Shown: positions 1-7,692 of the stretch, one piece after another | Layout of the letters: the number at the start of each line of letters is the position of its first letter | How positions within the stretch are numbered: the first letter of the stretch is position 1 | Assembly: GCA_038244535.1 (NCBI GenBank) | Contig: JBBRTJ010000046.1 | Location: 1-28,186 of the forward strand | DNA from: JBBRTJ01 sp038244535 | GTDB taxonomy: Bacteria; Actinomycetota; Acidimicrobiia; Acidimicrobiales; Ilumatobacteraceae | Length of the DNA stretch: 28,186 bases | Reading direction: 5' to 3' | Translations under genes and position numbers: made by a program | The notes under the pieces: generated by a model | What the model saw: only the letters and a program-made list of their open reading frames with translations | The model's database searches: none | Told to the model about the DNA's origin: nothing

Positions 1-919
1 TGCCGGGCTGGGCGAGGTCGGAGCGGACCCGCACGGGGTCGAGCGCCAGTTGCAGACCCCTCTTGGGATCGGTCGCACTGGCGAGCCACGACCTCAGCTG
101 GGCCACCGACACGATGGTGGACGCCCCTCCGGCGCGCACGGCGAGCGGGCTGGCCGTGATCCGGGTCGCTTCCTCGATGAGCTTCTCGGCATCGATCCTT
201 GAGCCCTTCGGTTCCCAGCGCAGCGCCTTCACCGACAGGCGCACGGTGCCCGTGCCGCTGTAGCTCACCGACCGCAACCGCTTGGACACGTCCGTGGGAT
301 CGACCCCGACGCCAACCTTGCCGTCGACGGCGACGATCTTGCCGTCGATCACCGAGAACCCTGGCTCGCTGGCGATCCTCTCGGCCTCCTGGTTGATCTT
401 GGCCACCCACGCCTGGGCCTCCGCAGGGATCACCGTCAGCACCACGGGCGCCTGCCGTTCGCCGCTGAACGAGCGCAGCCACGACGACAACTGGCCGAAC
501 ACGAGCCCGTCGCGCCCGACCCGCATCGCGGACTCGGTGGTGGCGACGCGGTCGATGACGAGGCCGAGCTCCTCGGTCGTGGTGGCCAGCTTGGTGTCGC
601 CTGCCTGGACCTCGACGGGCACCGCGGCGAACTTCTTCGACAGGTCCTCGACGGTCTGCTCGAGCTGGTTACGGGTCAGGCCGCCAACGGCCACACCCTC
701 GACGGTGACGTTGCGCATGACCTCGCCGTTGGAGCGGGCGGTGTCAGCGAGCCAGCCGATGAGGAACAGGACTCCCAAGCCGACGACGATCGCGACCGGC
801 GCAGACCACCGAGGAAGGGGACGCCGACGCACGACGGGCGATTGTGCCACGATCCGGGTAGCGCCGACCTTCGGGCCCGTGGCGCGGGAGGGCAGCGCTC
901 CTGTGCTCGTCCCCGTCAT
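1..919 (-). CDS. VanW-family envelope protein, N-terminal part (cut by window edge)
   Basis: About 306 codons are visible; the C-terminus lies beyond the window's left edge. A basic cytoplasmic tail (residues 1-39) is followed by one membrane segment (about 40-58) and an extracytoplasmic part. The latter has two repeats resembling PG_binding_4 (PF12229), at about 70-175 and 175-300, with features such as VEGVAVGGLT and a GLVID segment. In the family these domains usually precede a VanW domain or an L,D-transpeptidase domain; the missing part would decide which. The role is probably in cell-wall binding or remodelling at the outer membrane face. The ATG lies 3 nt after the stop of the secreted protein gene at 923-1897, so the two are probably co-transcribed and translationally coupled. 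Family assignment is inferred from the repeat pattern. Confidence 0.72.
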   Translation of the reverse strand, partial: MTGTSTGALPSRATGPKVGATRIVAQSPVVRRRPLPRWSAPVAIVVGLGVLFLIGWLADTARSNGEVMRNVTVEGVAVGGLTRNQLEQTVEDLSKKFAAVPVEVQAGDTKLATTTEELGLVIDRVATTESAMRVGRDGLVFGQLSSWLRSFSGERQAPVVLTVIPAEAQAWVAKINQEAERIASEPGFSVIDGKIVAVDGKVGVGVDPTDVSKRLRSVSYSGTGTVRLSVKALRWEPKGSRIDAEKLIEEATRITASPLAVRAGGASTIVSVAQLRSWLASATDPKRGLQLALDPVRVRSDLAQPG

Positions 920-922
920 CGG

Positions 923-1897
923 TCAGGGCGCAGGCGTGACGTTCATGATCCGAAAGACGTAGTCCTGGTAGTCGCCGTTCGTCGAGTCCTCGAAGGTGAC
1001 CAGATACGTACCGGCGATCGCCACGCCGCCCCGATCGACGGCTGGATAGGGACGAGCCGCGTGCGGCGTGCCGGTGTTCAGCGCGTCCTGGGTGTAGCTC
1101 GAACGGCCGAACGTGATGCTGTCGACGTAGAGGCCGAAGGCAGCCGGCCCCGGGTCGAACGAGATGGTCGAACCGGCCTCGAGCTGCGGGTTCAGCGTCT
1201 GGTACTGACCCAGCGCGATCGTTCCGAGCTCGGTCTTGGTCGGGGGGCCGGCCGTCGGCAGGTACCAGCCGAACGGCAGCCGTTCATCGGGGCTGTAGCG
1301 GGCGACCGCAGTGATCGTGACCGGCCCGGCTGCGGCCTTCAGGAACAGGGGCGCCACGACCTCGCTGCCAATCGGGCTCGGCGACGTGCCCAGGATCAGC
1401 TGGGTCCCGCCGACGTTGACCGGGTTGCCAATGGTCTTGACGACGTTGCTGAGCGTCGGCTCGCCATTACCGCCGTAGTAGGCCTGACTGAGGCCGTACA
1501 CGGGCACGTAGGCGATCTTGCGGGTCGGGTCGTTCGAGGTGATCTTGAGCTTCGCCGCGCGAGAGCCGACGGCCGTGCCGGGAGCGAACGCGACGGCGAC
1601 CGTCGTCGTTGACCCGGCGGTGAGGCCCACCGGCAACGACGGCGCCGAGGTGATGACGAACAACGGGTTGGTGCCCGTCACGCTGAGACCGGTGACGTTC
1701 AGCGTGCCCGTGCCGATGTTGGTGATGGTCACGGTTTGGGCCTGGCTCTGCACCGACCTGCGGGTGCTGAACACCAGTTCGCTAGCGCTGAGACCGACGC
1801 GCTGAGGACCGGCGGCGACGGCCGGAACCGCCGCGCCGAGCACGGTGGCGGCGGTCGCGGCGGCCACCACGACGAGGAACGATTGGCGCAGGTTCAC
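923..1897 (-). CDS. Secreted Ig-like (choice-of-anchor D / HYDIN-type) protein
   Basis: This is a 324-residue exported protein. Residues 1-29 form a signal peptide ending in AVPAVA with likely cleavage before AGPQ. Residues about 35-135 look like an ASPM-SPD-2-HYDIN or choice-of-anchor D Ig-like domain, with the pattern VTITNIGTGTLNVTGLSV and a later KITSNDP strand. The C-terminal half (about 150-324) appears all-beta and ends in YLVTFEDSTNGDYQDYVF, reminiscent of DUF4114-type or PA14-associated modules. No catalytic motif is visible, so an adhesive or structural envelope role is inferred. It starts with GTG, and a TATGAT hexamer 8 nt upstream suggests a leaderless transcript. The VanW-like gene follows after 3 nt. 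Confidence 0.8.
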   Translation of the reverse strand: MNLRQSFLVVVAAATAATVLGAAVPAVAAGPQRVGLSASELVFSTRRSVQSQAQTVTITNIGTGTLNVTGLSVTGTNPLFVITSAPSLPVGLTAGSTTTVAVAFAPGTAVGSRAAKLKITSNDPTRKIAYVPVYGLSQAYYGGNGEPTLSNVVKTIGNPVNVGGTQLILGTSPSPIGSEVVAPLFLKAAAGPVTITAVARYSPDERLPFGWYLPTAGPPTKTELGTIALGQYQTLNPQLEAGSTISFDPGPAAFGLYVDSITFGRSSYTQDALNTGTPHAARPYPAVDRGGVAIAGTYLVTFEDSTNGDYQDYVFRIMNVTPAP

Positions 1898-1905
1898 AGT
1901 CCGAA

Positions 1906-1911
1906 ATCATA
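1906..1911 (-). promoter_or_regulatory. Putative -10 element (TATGAT), leaderless
   Basis: TATGAT on the minus strand differs from the TATAAT consensus at one position. It lies 8 nt before the GTG of the secreted Ig-like gene, so transcription would start at or next to the start codon. No purine-rich ribosome site lies in the gap. A weak TTGG-containing -35-like sequence lies about 15 nt further upstream. Confidence 0.5.
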
Positions 1912-1974
1912 GAGGCGACGACCTGCCCCAAGACCCGCGACAGATGGGCCAGACGACCCAAACGGGGGTCCGGT

Positions 1975-1980
1975 TAGGTT
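1975..1980 (+). promoter_or_regulatory. Putative -10 element (TAGGTT), leaderless
   Basis: TAGGTT fits the actinobacterial TAnnnT -10 pattern and ends 7 nt before the GTG of the MFS transporter gene. This spacing puts the transcript start at or beside the start codon. It faces the divergent promoter at 1906-1911. Confidence 0.4.
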
Positions 1981-1987
1981 CGTCGCC

Positions 1988-3208
1988 GTGCTCGACCGCG
2001 TGTTGCACGACCAGCCAGCCGAGGTGCGCCGGACCGTACCGGTGCTCATCGGCGCGCGTTTGGCCGGCAACGCTACGTACCGGTACACGGCACCATTCCT
2101 CGCCGTCATCGGCACCGGCCTCGGGGTGAGCCTCGCGACGATGGGCTTGGCCGTCAGCGTCGGCGAACTGGCCGGCATCGGGGCCCCAGCGCTGGGGCGG
2201 GCCATCGACCGCTCTGACCGCCGCATGGCGATGGTGCTCGGGCTCGTGGGCGTGGCAGGGGCGGCGATCCTCGCTGCGGTCAGCCCGTCGGTCTGGGTGT
2301 TCGCGCTTGCACTCGTGATGCTCACCTTGTCGAAGATCACCTACGACTCGTCGATGAGCGCATGGATCGGTGACCGCGTGCGCTACGAGGCCCGGGGCCG
2401 CGTGCTTGGCATCGCCGAGACTTCTTGGGCGCTCGGGATGCTGCTCGGCGTGCCGATCCTTGGCCTCGTGACCGCGCTGTGGAGCTGGCGCCTGGCGTTC
2501 ATCGTGGTCGCCGTGGCCGACCTCGCGCTCGGTGTCGCTCTGCGCCACCGCACGACGCCGACACCGTCCCCAGCCCGGACGGCGACGCATCGCCACCTCG
2601 TGGTGACCAGCCCGATGGTGGCGCTGTTCGCCATGCTGATGCTCCTGATGGGGGGTAGCCAGTGCGTGTTCGTCGTGTTCGGGGCATGGCTCGAAGACAG
2701 GCACGGCTTCTCCCCCGCCACCATTGGCGTCGCGGCCGTGGTGCTGGGCGCGGCTGAGCTCACCGCCAGCGCCGGTGCGGCGCTGCGCGCCGACCGGTGG
2801 GGCAAGCGGCGCAGCCTGATCGCCGGCGCGGCCGTGATGGCACCTGCGGCCGCGCTGCTTGGCGCGGCCGGGGGGTCAGCGGCGCTCGGCCTGGTCCTGC
2901 TGGCGACGTTCGTCCTGGGCTTCGAGTTCGCGCTCGTGTCCGCACTACCGATCGTGTCCGAGCTCGATCCCGCCAACCGAGCGGCCGCCTTCGGCATGGC
3001 GATCGGGTGCGGCACGGTGGGCCGTGGCCTGGCCTCAGTGGCCGCCACCCGGCTCTACGAGGCCCACGGCCTGGTCGGCGCCACGCTGCTCGCCGCTGTG
3101 CTGGGGACCTCGGCGCTGCTCGTGGCCATCCTTGCGGTTCGGGAGCCGGACGGTCTGGCCGATCAGCGGGAATCGGCCATCACGAACCGGCTCGTCCCTC
3201 CCGTCTGA
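1988..3208 (+). CDS. MFS transporter (DHA1-like efflux permease)
   Basis: This 406-residue polytopic protein has about 12 hydrophobic segments in two halves joined by a charged loop near residue 190. The loop between TM2 and TM3 carries the MFS motif A remnant GRAIDRSDRR, and a similar RADRWGKRR lies in the second half. These are hallmarks of Major Facilitator Superfamily drug/H+ antiporters and sugar permeases. The protein would sit in the cytoplasmic membrane and export or import a small solute by proton exchange. The substrate cannot be read from the sequence. GTG at 1988 fits the promoter spacing. The DNA-repair gene follows 42 nt downstream with its own inverted repeat between, so co-transcription is uncertain. 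Confidence 0.88.
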   Translation: MLDRVLHDQPAEVRRTVPVLIGARLAGNATYRYTAPFLAVIGTGLGVSLATMGLAVSVGELAGIGAPALGRAIDRSDRRMAMVLGLVGVAGAAILAAVSPSVWVFALALVMLTLSKITYDSSMSAWIGDRVRYEARGRVLGIAETSWALGMLLGVPILGLVTALWSWRLAFIVVAVADLALGVALRHRTTPTPSPARTATHRHLVVTSPMVALFAMLMLLMGGSQCVFVVFGAWLEDRHGFSPATIGVAAVVLGAAELTASAGAALRADRWGKRRSLIAGAAVMAPAAALLGAAGGSAALGLVLLATFVLGFEFALVSALPIVSELDPANRAAAFGMAIGCGTVGRGLASVAATRLYEAHGLVGATLLAAVLGTSALLVAILAVREPDGLADQRESAITNRLVPPV

Positions 3209-3214
3209 TTTCCG

Positions 3215-3234
3215 CTCGTCTCTGAGACCACGAG
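3215..3234. promoter_or_regulatory. Inverted repeat upstream of the alkylation-repair gene
   Basis: GTCTC-T-GAGAC (3218-3228) is a perfect 11-bp palindrome, framed by CTCG (3215-3218) and CGAG (3231-3234). It ends about 16 nt before the GTG of the ada-like gene. It may be an operator, for example for the gene's own AraC-type domain, or part of a hairpin ending MFS transcription. No classic Ada box was recognised. Confidence 0.28.
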
Positions 3235-3250
3235 CTGTCACGCTGGGCCG

Positions 3251-5398
3251 GTGATCGAAGACGAAGAACGGTGCTGGCGGGCCGCCCAGAGCAAGGACCA
3301 GCGCTTCGACGGCTGGTTCTACACGGCGGTCATCACCACGGGCATCTACTGCCGGCCGAGCTGCCCGGCCACCACCCCGAAGCGCGCGAACGTGCGCTTC
3401 TACCCGACCGCAGCCGCGGCCCAGCAGGCCGGCTTCCGAGCGTGCAAGCGCTGCCGGCCCGATGCCACGCCCGGTTCGCCCGAATGGAACGCCCGCGCCG
3501 ATCTCGTCGGTCGGGCGATGCGGCTCATCGCCGACGGCGTCGTCGATCGTGACGGCGTCCCCGGCCTCGCCGAGCGGCTCGGGTACAGCGAGCGTCAGGT
3601 CCACCGCCAGCTCGTCGCCGAGGTCGGGGCCGGGCCGCTCGCACTGGCGAGGGCCCAGCGAGCCCGGATGGCACGGCTCCTCATCGAGACGACCGACCTG
3701 CCGTTCGCCGAGGTGGCGTTCGGGGCTGGGTTCTCGAGCATCAGGCAGTTCAACGACACCGTGCTCGAGGTCTTCGCCTCGACGCCGACGGAGCTGCGGG
3801 CCGCCGGACGCCGCCGAGCCACCGGGAGCCCCTCGACCCCCCCGGGATGGTTGACCCTGCGCCTCCCGGTCCGCCCACCGTTCGACGGAGCCGCCGTGAT
3901 CGCCTTCCTCGGAGCCCGAGCGGTCGCCGGCGTCGAGGAGGTTCAGGGCGACACGTATCGGCGATCAGTGCAGCTCCCAGGGGGGATGGGCATCGTCGAG
4001 CTGACCGCCACACCTGACCACGTGCGCTGCGCACTGCGGCTGGACGCGCTGTCCGACCTCGCAGCAGCCGTCGGTCGCTGCCGGCGGTTGCTCGACCTTG
4101 ATGCGGACCCGGTTGCCGTCGACGAGCAGCTCAGCGCCGAGCCGCTCCTGGCGCCGCTCGTGGCCAAGCGCCCGGGACTCCGCTGTCCCGGCACCGTCGA
4201 CGGCAACGAGCTTGCCGTGCGGGCCGTGCTCGGACAGCAGGTGTCGGTGGCCGGCGCCCGGACCGCCGCCGCTCGCCTCGTGGCGGGATGGGGTGAGCCG
4301 CTCGCCGACCCGACCGGGGGCGTGACCCACCTGTTCCCCACGCCGGAGTCGTTGATCTCCGCTCCCGATGAGGCGCTGGCAGGACCCCGCGCTCGGCTCC
4401 GAGCGCTACGCACCCTGGCCACCACGCTGGCCAGCGGAGCCATCACGCTCGACCCGGGCGGGGATCGGGTGCGGACCGCCGGCCAGCTCGTCTCTCTGCC
4501 CGGCATCGGTCCCTGGACTGCCGGCTACATCTCGATGCGAGCTCTCGGTGACCCGGACGTCTTTCTACCCACTGATCTCGGCGTGCGTCACGCGCTCAGC
4601 GCGCTCGGCGCTCCGAACGACCCTCGCTCCGCAAGCCGCTTCGCCGATGGTCTCCGTCCGTGGCGCTCGTCGGCCCTCCACCACCTCTGGGCGTCACTGC
4701 CCACGCCCGGGCCTCACCCCCCGCTCCCGGGTCAGACCCGCAACAGAACCCCACGGCCCACCACAACCCGGGTGAAACCGGGGAAAGAAGATGCTCCCGT
4801 GACCTCCACCACCACGCCGGCACCTGTCCACGGACGCTTGTTCGCCCGTCGGATCGACACGCCGATCGGCCGACTGACGCTCGTCGGCTCCAAGGCGGGT
4901 CTGCGCGCCGTGCTGTGGGCCGACGAGATGCTCCCCGGCCGGCCCGGCCTCGCCGATGCGCTCGATGTCGACGCTGCCGATGGCTCCCGGCTGGCCGGCC
5001 CGTCCGATCGCGCCGCGATCGACGCCGCCGCTACCCAGCTCACCGAGTACTTCGCCGGCGCCCGCACGACGTTCGACGTCCCCCTCGACCTGCACGGCAC
5101 CGACTTCCAGGTCGCGGCATGGCAGGCCCTCGCGACCGTCCCCTACGCAACGACGACGAGCTACGCCGACCAGGCGGCTCGCATCGGGCGGCCCAAGGCG
5201 ACTCGAGCCATCGGGGGCGCCAACGGTCGCAACCCGGTGCCCATCGTCCTGCCCTGCCATCGCATCATCGGGCGCGATGGGTCACTCACGGGGTTCGGCG
5301 GGGGTCTCGACACGAAGCGCTACCTCCTCGACTTCGAACGCGCCACCAGCGGCGATCAACCCCAGCGCCGGAACCCACCCTCGCTGTCGAGCACCTGA
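3251..5398 (+). CDS. AdaA-AlkA-Ogt trifunctional alkylation repair/regulator protein
   Basis: One 715-codon frame contains four modules. Residues 1-75 are the AdaA zinc domain with C34, C38, C65 and C68; C34 matches the methylphosphotriester-accepting cysteine of E. coli Ada. Residues 76-185 are an AraC-type HTH. Residues 200-490 are AlkA: an N-terminal domain, then HhH-GPD with LPGIGPW (416-422) and probable catalytic D442. Residues 530-700 are Ogt with PCHR and acceptor C669. The protein should sense methylated phosphates, excise N3-alkylated bases and demethylate O6-methylguanine. In mycobacteria AdaA-AlkA and Ogt are separate neighbouring genes; here a Pro/Thr-rich linker of about 45 residues joins them without a stop. 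An in-frame GTG at 4799, 8 nt after purine-rich GGGAAAGAAG, could start a separate Ogt. The frame begins at GTG 3251 and its end overlaps the facing dehydrogenase gene by 43 bp. Confidence 0.92.
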   Translation: MIEDEERCWRAAQSKDQRFDGWFYTAVITTGIYCRPSCPATTPKRANVRFYPTAAAAQQAGFRACKRCRPDATPGSPEWNARADLVGRAMRLIADGVVDRDGVPGLAERLGYSERQVHRQLVAEVGAGPLALARAQRARMARLLIETTDLPFAEVAFGAGFSSIRQFNDTVLEVFASTPTELRAAGRRRATGSPSTPPGWLTLRLPVRPPFDGAAVIAFLGARAVAGVEEVQGDTYRRSVQLPGGMGIVELTATPDHVRCALRLDALSDLAAAVGRCRRLLDLDADPVAVDEQLSAEPLLAPLVAKRPGLRCPGTVDGNELAVRAVLGQQVSVAGARTAAARLVAGWGEPLADPTGGVTHLFPTPESLISAPDEALAGPRARLRALRTLATTLASGAITLDPGGDRVRTAGQLVSLPGIGPWTAGYISMRALGDPDVFLPTDLGVRHALSALGAPNDPRSASRFADGLRPWRSSALHHLWASLPTPGPHPPLPGQTRNRTPRPTTTRVKPGKEDAPVTSTTTPAPVHGRLFARRIDTPIGRLTLVGSKAGLRAVLWADEMLPGRPGLADALDVDAADGSRLAGPSDRAAIDAAATQLTEYFAGARTTFDVPLDLHGTDFQVAAWQALATVPYATTTSYADQAARIGRPKATRAIGGANGRNPVPIVLPCHRIIGRDGSLTGFGGGLDTKRYLLDFERATSGDQPQRRNPPSLSST
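4799..5398 (+). other. ogt: Possible internal start yielding stand-alone Ogt (O6-methylguanine methyltransferase)
   Basis: GTG at 4799 is in frame with the upstream AdaA-AlkA reading frame. It would give a protein of about 199 residues covering the full Ogt fold. Visible motifs are the DNA-binding region DFQVAAWQALATVPYATTTS, the RAIGGANGRNP segment and the PCHR acceptor site. A purine-rich stretch at 4781-4790 sits 8 nt upstream. Whether the cell makes the fusion, the separate enzyme or both cannot be decided from sequence. Confidence 0.45.
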
Positions 5399-6102
5399 CC
5401 CTGGATCCACGCCCCCTCGTCACGGACGAGGAACTCGACGAGGTTCGCGACGTCGCTCGGCTGGCCCCATCGTCCCGAGGGGAACCGCCGGCGCACCGAT
5501 TCGTGGACGTCACCCGTCGCGTACCCGGTGTCGACCGGCCCGGGATTGATGCAGTTGGCCACGATGCCGTGCGCGGCGAGTGCATCGGCGAGCGACCACG
5601 TCATCTGGTGAAGCGCGCCCTTGCTGATGGCGTACGCGAGCTCGCCCTGCATCGGCGACAGGTGCTGTCCGCTCGTGAACCACACGAGCCGGCCGCCCGG
5701 CCGGGAGCGCTCGTGGCGTGCCGCGAAGCGCTGCGCGAGCAGCACGATGCTACGCACGTTGGCCGCCCAGCAGCCGTCGAGCTCGTCGGCGGTCAGCGAG
5801 CCGAATGGCTGATCAGAGCTACGGGCGTGAGCGGCAACGACCACGTCGAGCGCGCCGTGACGATCGACCACGGCATCGACCAGTGCCTCCGGGGCACCGA
5901 CCTCGGCGAGGTCGCGCCCCTCGACGCCGTCGAGCGGTGGCTCGCCTCCCCACGCCATGGCGGCGTCGTGCTCGGGGAAGCCACTGGCGACCACGGTGGC
6001 ACCCAATGAGGTCAGCCGCTCGGCCACGGCGTGACCGATCGCGATGCGCCGTGAGACGCCCGTCACCAGGGCGACACGACCGGTCAAGGGCAGGGCGCTC
6101 AT
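5356..6102 (-). CDS. Short-chain dehydrogenase/reductase (SDR)
   Basis: This is a 248-residue NAD(P)-dependent oxidoreductase with a Rossmann fold. The cofactor motif is T14-G15 followed by VSRRIAIG, a variant of TGxxxGxG. The catalytic tetrad N115, S144, Y157 and K161 is complete (YAISK). The usual NNAG strand motif is replaced by AAHARS, as in divergent SDRs. The C-terminus, with INPGPVDTGY and GQVLDSEGG, fits classical SDRs related to FabG. The substrate is unknown. I chose ATG 6102 over ATG 6108 because a TACCGT hexamer lies 3 nt before 6108, too close for that start to be in the mRNA. The 3' end overlaps the ada-alkA-ogt frame by 43 bp in convergent orientation. Confidence 0.88.
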   Translation of the reverse strand: MSALPLTGRVALVTGVSRRIAIGHAVAERLTSLGATVVASGFPEHDAAMAWGGEPPLDGVEGRDLAEVGAPEALVDAVVDRHGALDVVVAAHARSSDQPFGSLTADELDGCWAANVRSIVLLAQRFAARHERSRPGGRLVWFTSGQHLSPMQGELAYAISKGALHQMTWSLADALAAHGIVANCINPGPVDTGYATGDVHESVRRRFPSGRWGQPSDVANLVEFLVRDEGAWIQGQVLDSEGGFRRWG

Positions 6103-6111
6103 GGGCATCGC

Positions 6112-6117
6112 ACGGTA
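6112..6117 (-). promoter_or_regulatory. Putative -10 element (TACCGT) of the SDR gene
   Basis: TACCGT on the minus strand fits TAnnnT and lies 9 nt before ATG 6102, implying an almost leaderless transcript. The site sits inside the short 47-bp divergent gap between the SDR gene and argJ, so the two promoters probably overlap. Confidence 0.38.
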
Positions 6118-6149
6118 GTGGCGACGACCCCGGCTGGCAGGATGGTTCC

Positions 6150-7301
6150 ATGACCCCACTCCCGAAGGGCTTCACGGTCCACGTCGGCAACGCCGGGGTG
6201 AAGGACACCACCGACGACGTCGTGATCGTGGCGGCCGACGTCCGATGCTGCGCTGCGGCAGTGTTCACCAAGAGCCGCTTCGCCGGGCCGAGCGTCACGC
6301 TCAGCCGTCGCCACGTCGCTGACGCCCACCTCCAGGCGGTCGTGGTCGTGTCCAAGAACGCCAACGTGGCCACCGGCGCTCAAGGAACCGCCGATGCCGC
6401 CGAGCTGGCCGACCGGGTGGCGCACCTCGTCGGCTGCGCGCCCGACGACGTCCTCGTGGCCAGCACGGGCGTCATCGGGCGGCCGTATCCGATGGATCGC
6501 CTGCGCGCCCACCTCGACGGGCTCCGGGCCCCGTTCGGCGCTGGCACGGCCGACGATGCCGCCCGCGGCATCATGACCACGGACACGGTCGCCAAAGTTG
6601 CATCTGCAACGATCGGCGACGCAACGGTCGTGGGCATCGCCAAGGGCGTCGGGATGATCGAGCCCGACATGGCCACGCTGATCACCCTGCTGCTCACCGA
6701 TGCCCTCGTCGACCCCGGCCAGCTCGATGCGATGTTCCGCCGAGTGATCGCCCACAGCTTCAACGCGGTCAGCATCGACACCGACACCTCGACCAGCGAC
6801 ACCGCGGCCGTACTGGCATCGGGGCAGGCCGGCCCGGTCCCTGCCGCCGCGCTCGAAGCGGCGCTGTTCACCGTGGCGCTCTCGCTGGCCAAGCAGGTCG
6901 CCCGCGACGGCGAGGGCGCCACCACCCTGATCGAGGTCGTCGTCGACGGGGCGCGCGACGAGGCCCAGGCCAAGCGGGTCGCCAAGTCCATCGTCAACTC
7001 GCCGCTGGTCAAGACGGCGGTGCACGGCGCTGACCCGAACTGGGGTCGCGTGGCCATGGCGATCGGCAAGTGCAGCGACGACACCGACATCGACCAGGAG
7101 CACGTCACGATCCGCTTCGGCGATCGCGAGGTCTACCCCCACCTGCTCGACGCCGATGGTCTGGCCCAGCTCACCGACTACCTCCGGGGCGACGACGTGC
7201 GGATCCACGTCAGCCTCGCCATCGCGCAGGGCGACTTCACGGCCTATGGCTGCGACCTGACGGACGGCTACGTCCGCATCAACGCCGACTACACGACCTG
7301 A
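6150..7301 (+). CDS. argJ: Bifunctional glutamate N-acetyltransferase / amino-acid acetyltransferase ArgJ
   Basis: This 383-residue protein matches the ArgJ family over its full length. ArgJ transfers the acetyl group of N-acetylornithine to glutamate in the cyclic arginine pathway; bifunctional forms also use acetyl-CoA. The self-cleavage site is visible as GMIEPDMATLI, with T176 the expected N-terminal nucleophile of the beta chain after autoproteolysis. The oxyanion-type segment STGVIGRPYP and the C-terminal NSPLVKTAVHGADPNWGR are also typical. No argC, argB or argD lies nearby, so it is separated from the usual arginine cluster within this window. ATG 6150 has an AGGA about 9 nt upstream. 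The open frame extends upstream to 5718, but that stretch is antisense to the SDR gene and lacks family similarity. Confidence 0.95.
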   Translation: MTPLPKGFTVHVGNAGVKDTTDDVVIVAADVRCCAAAVFTKSRFAGPSVTLSRRHVADAHLQAVVVVSKNANVATGAQGTADAAELADRVAHLVGCAPDDVLVASTGVIGRPYPMDRLRAHLDGLRAPFGAGTADDAARGIMTTDTVAKVASATIGDATVVGIAKGVGMIEPDMATLITLLLTDALVDPGQLDAMFRRVIAHSFNAVSIDTDTSTSDTAAVLASGQAGPVPAAALEAALFTVALSLAKQVARDGEGATTLIEVVVDGARDEAQAKRVAKSIVNSPLVKTAVHGADPNWGRVAMAIGKCSDDTDIDQEHVTIRFGDREVYPHLLDADGLAQLTDYLRGDDVRIHVSLAIAQGDFTAYGCDLTDGYVRINADYTT

Positions 7302-7331
7302 CTGGCCCGAGCCGCACCGCCACGAGCAGCG

Positions 7332-7682
7332 TCAGAACGAAGCGGTGGCGACGCCGTCGACGTAGACCGGTGCCGTCGCATCGACGCGGTGCTTGGCCGT
7401 GACGGCGCCGGTGATGCCCGACTCGCCGAACAGCTGGCGCATGCCGAAGTAGTTGGCGTGCAAGAAGTGGGCGTTGAGGCTGTCGGCGTCCTCCCACAGC
7501 TCGCACACGTTGATGGCACTGTCATCGACCGGATCGGCCGCGAACACGTAGGTGATGCAGCCCGGCTCGTCGCTGCGGGTGGCGGCCTGGAGCGGCACGC
7601 TGCCCGCCAGGCAGGCGCCGCGCTTGGCCGGATCGATGGTGATGGTCCCCGTAATGATGATCACGATGAGAGCCTGGCTCAT
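7332..7682 (-). CDS. Small ABM-type (YgiN-like) monooxygenase domain protein
   Basis: This 116-residue single-domain protein has the ferredoxin-like pattern of the antibiotic biosynthesis monooxygenase superfamily. It has an initial hydrophobic strand (IVIIITGTITID), a central CITYVFAADP strand, then ELWEDADSLNAHFLHANYF, the conserved E-W-x-D-x-x-x-L-x-x-H segment. Members include quinol monooxygenases and heme-degrading enzymes; the specific activity cannot be assigned. ATG 7682 lies 10 nt after the stop of the class V aminotransferase, so it is probably last in a three-gene operon. Its 3' end faces argJ across 30 bp. Confidence 0.85.
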   Translation of the reverse strand: MSQALIVIIITGTITIDPAKRGACLAGSVPLQAATRSDEPGCITYVFAADPVDDSAINVCELWEDADSLNAHFLHANYFGMRQLFGESGITGAVTAKHRVDATAPVYVDGVATASF

Positions 7683-7692
7683 CCGAGCCGGC

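Noticed and set aside
5718..6149. Upstream extension of argJ
   Set aside because: Arg-rich translation antisense to the SDR gene; ArgJ family similarity begins at ATG 6150.
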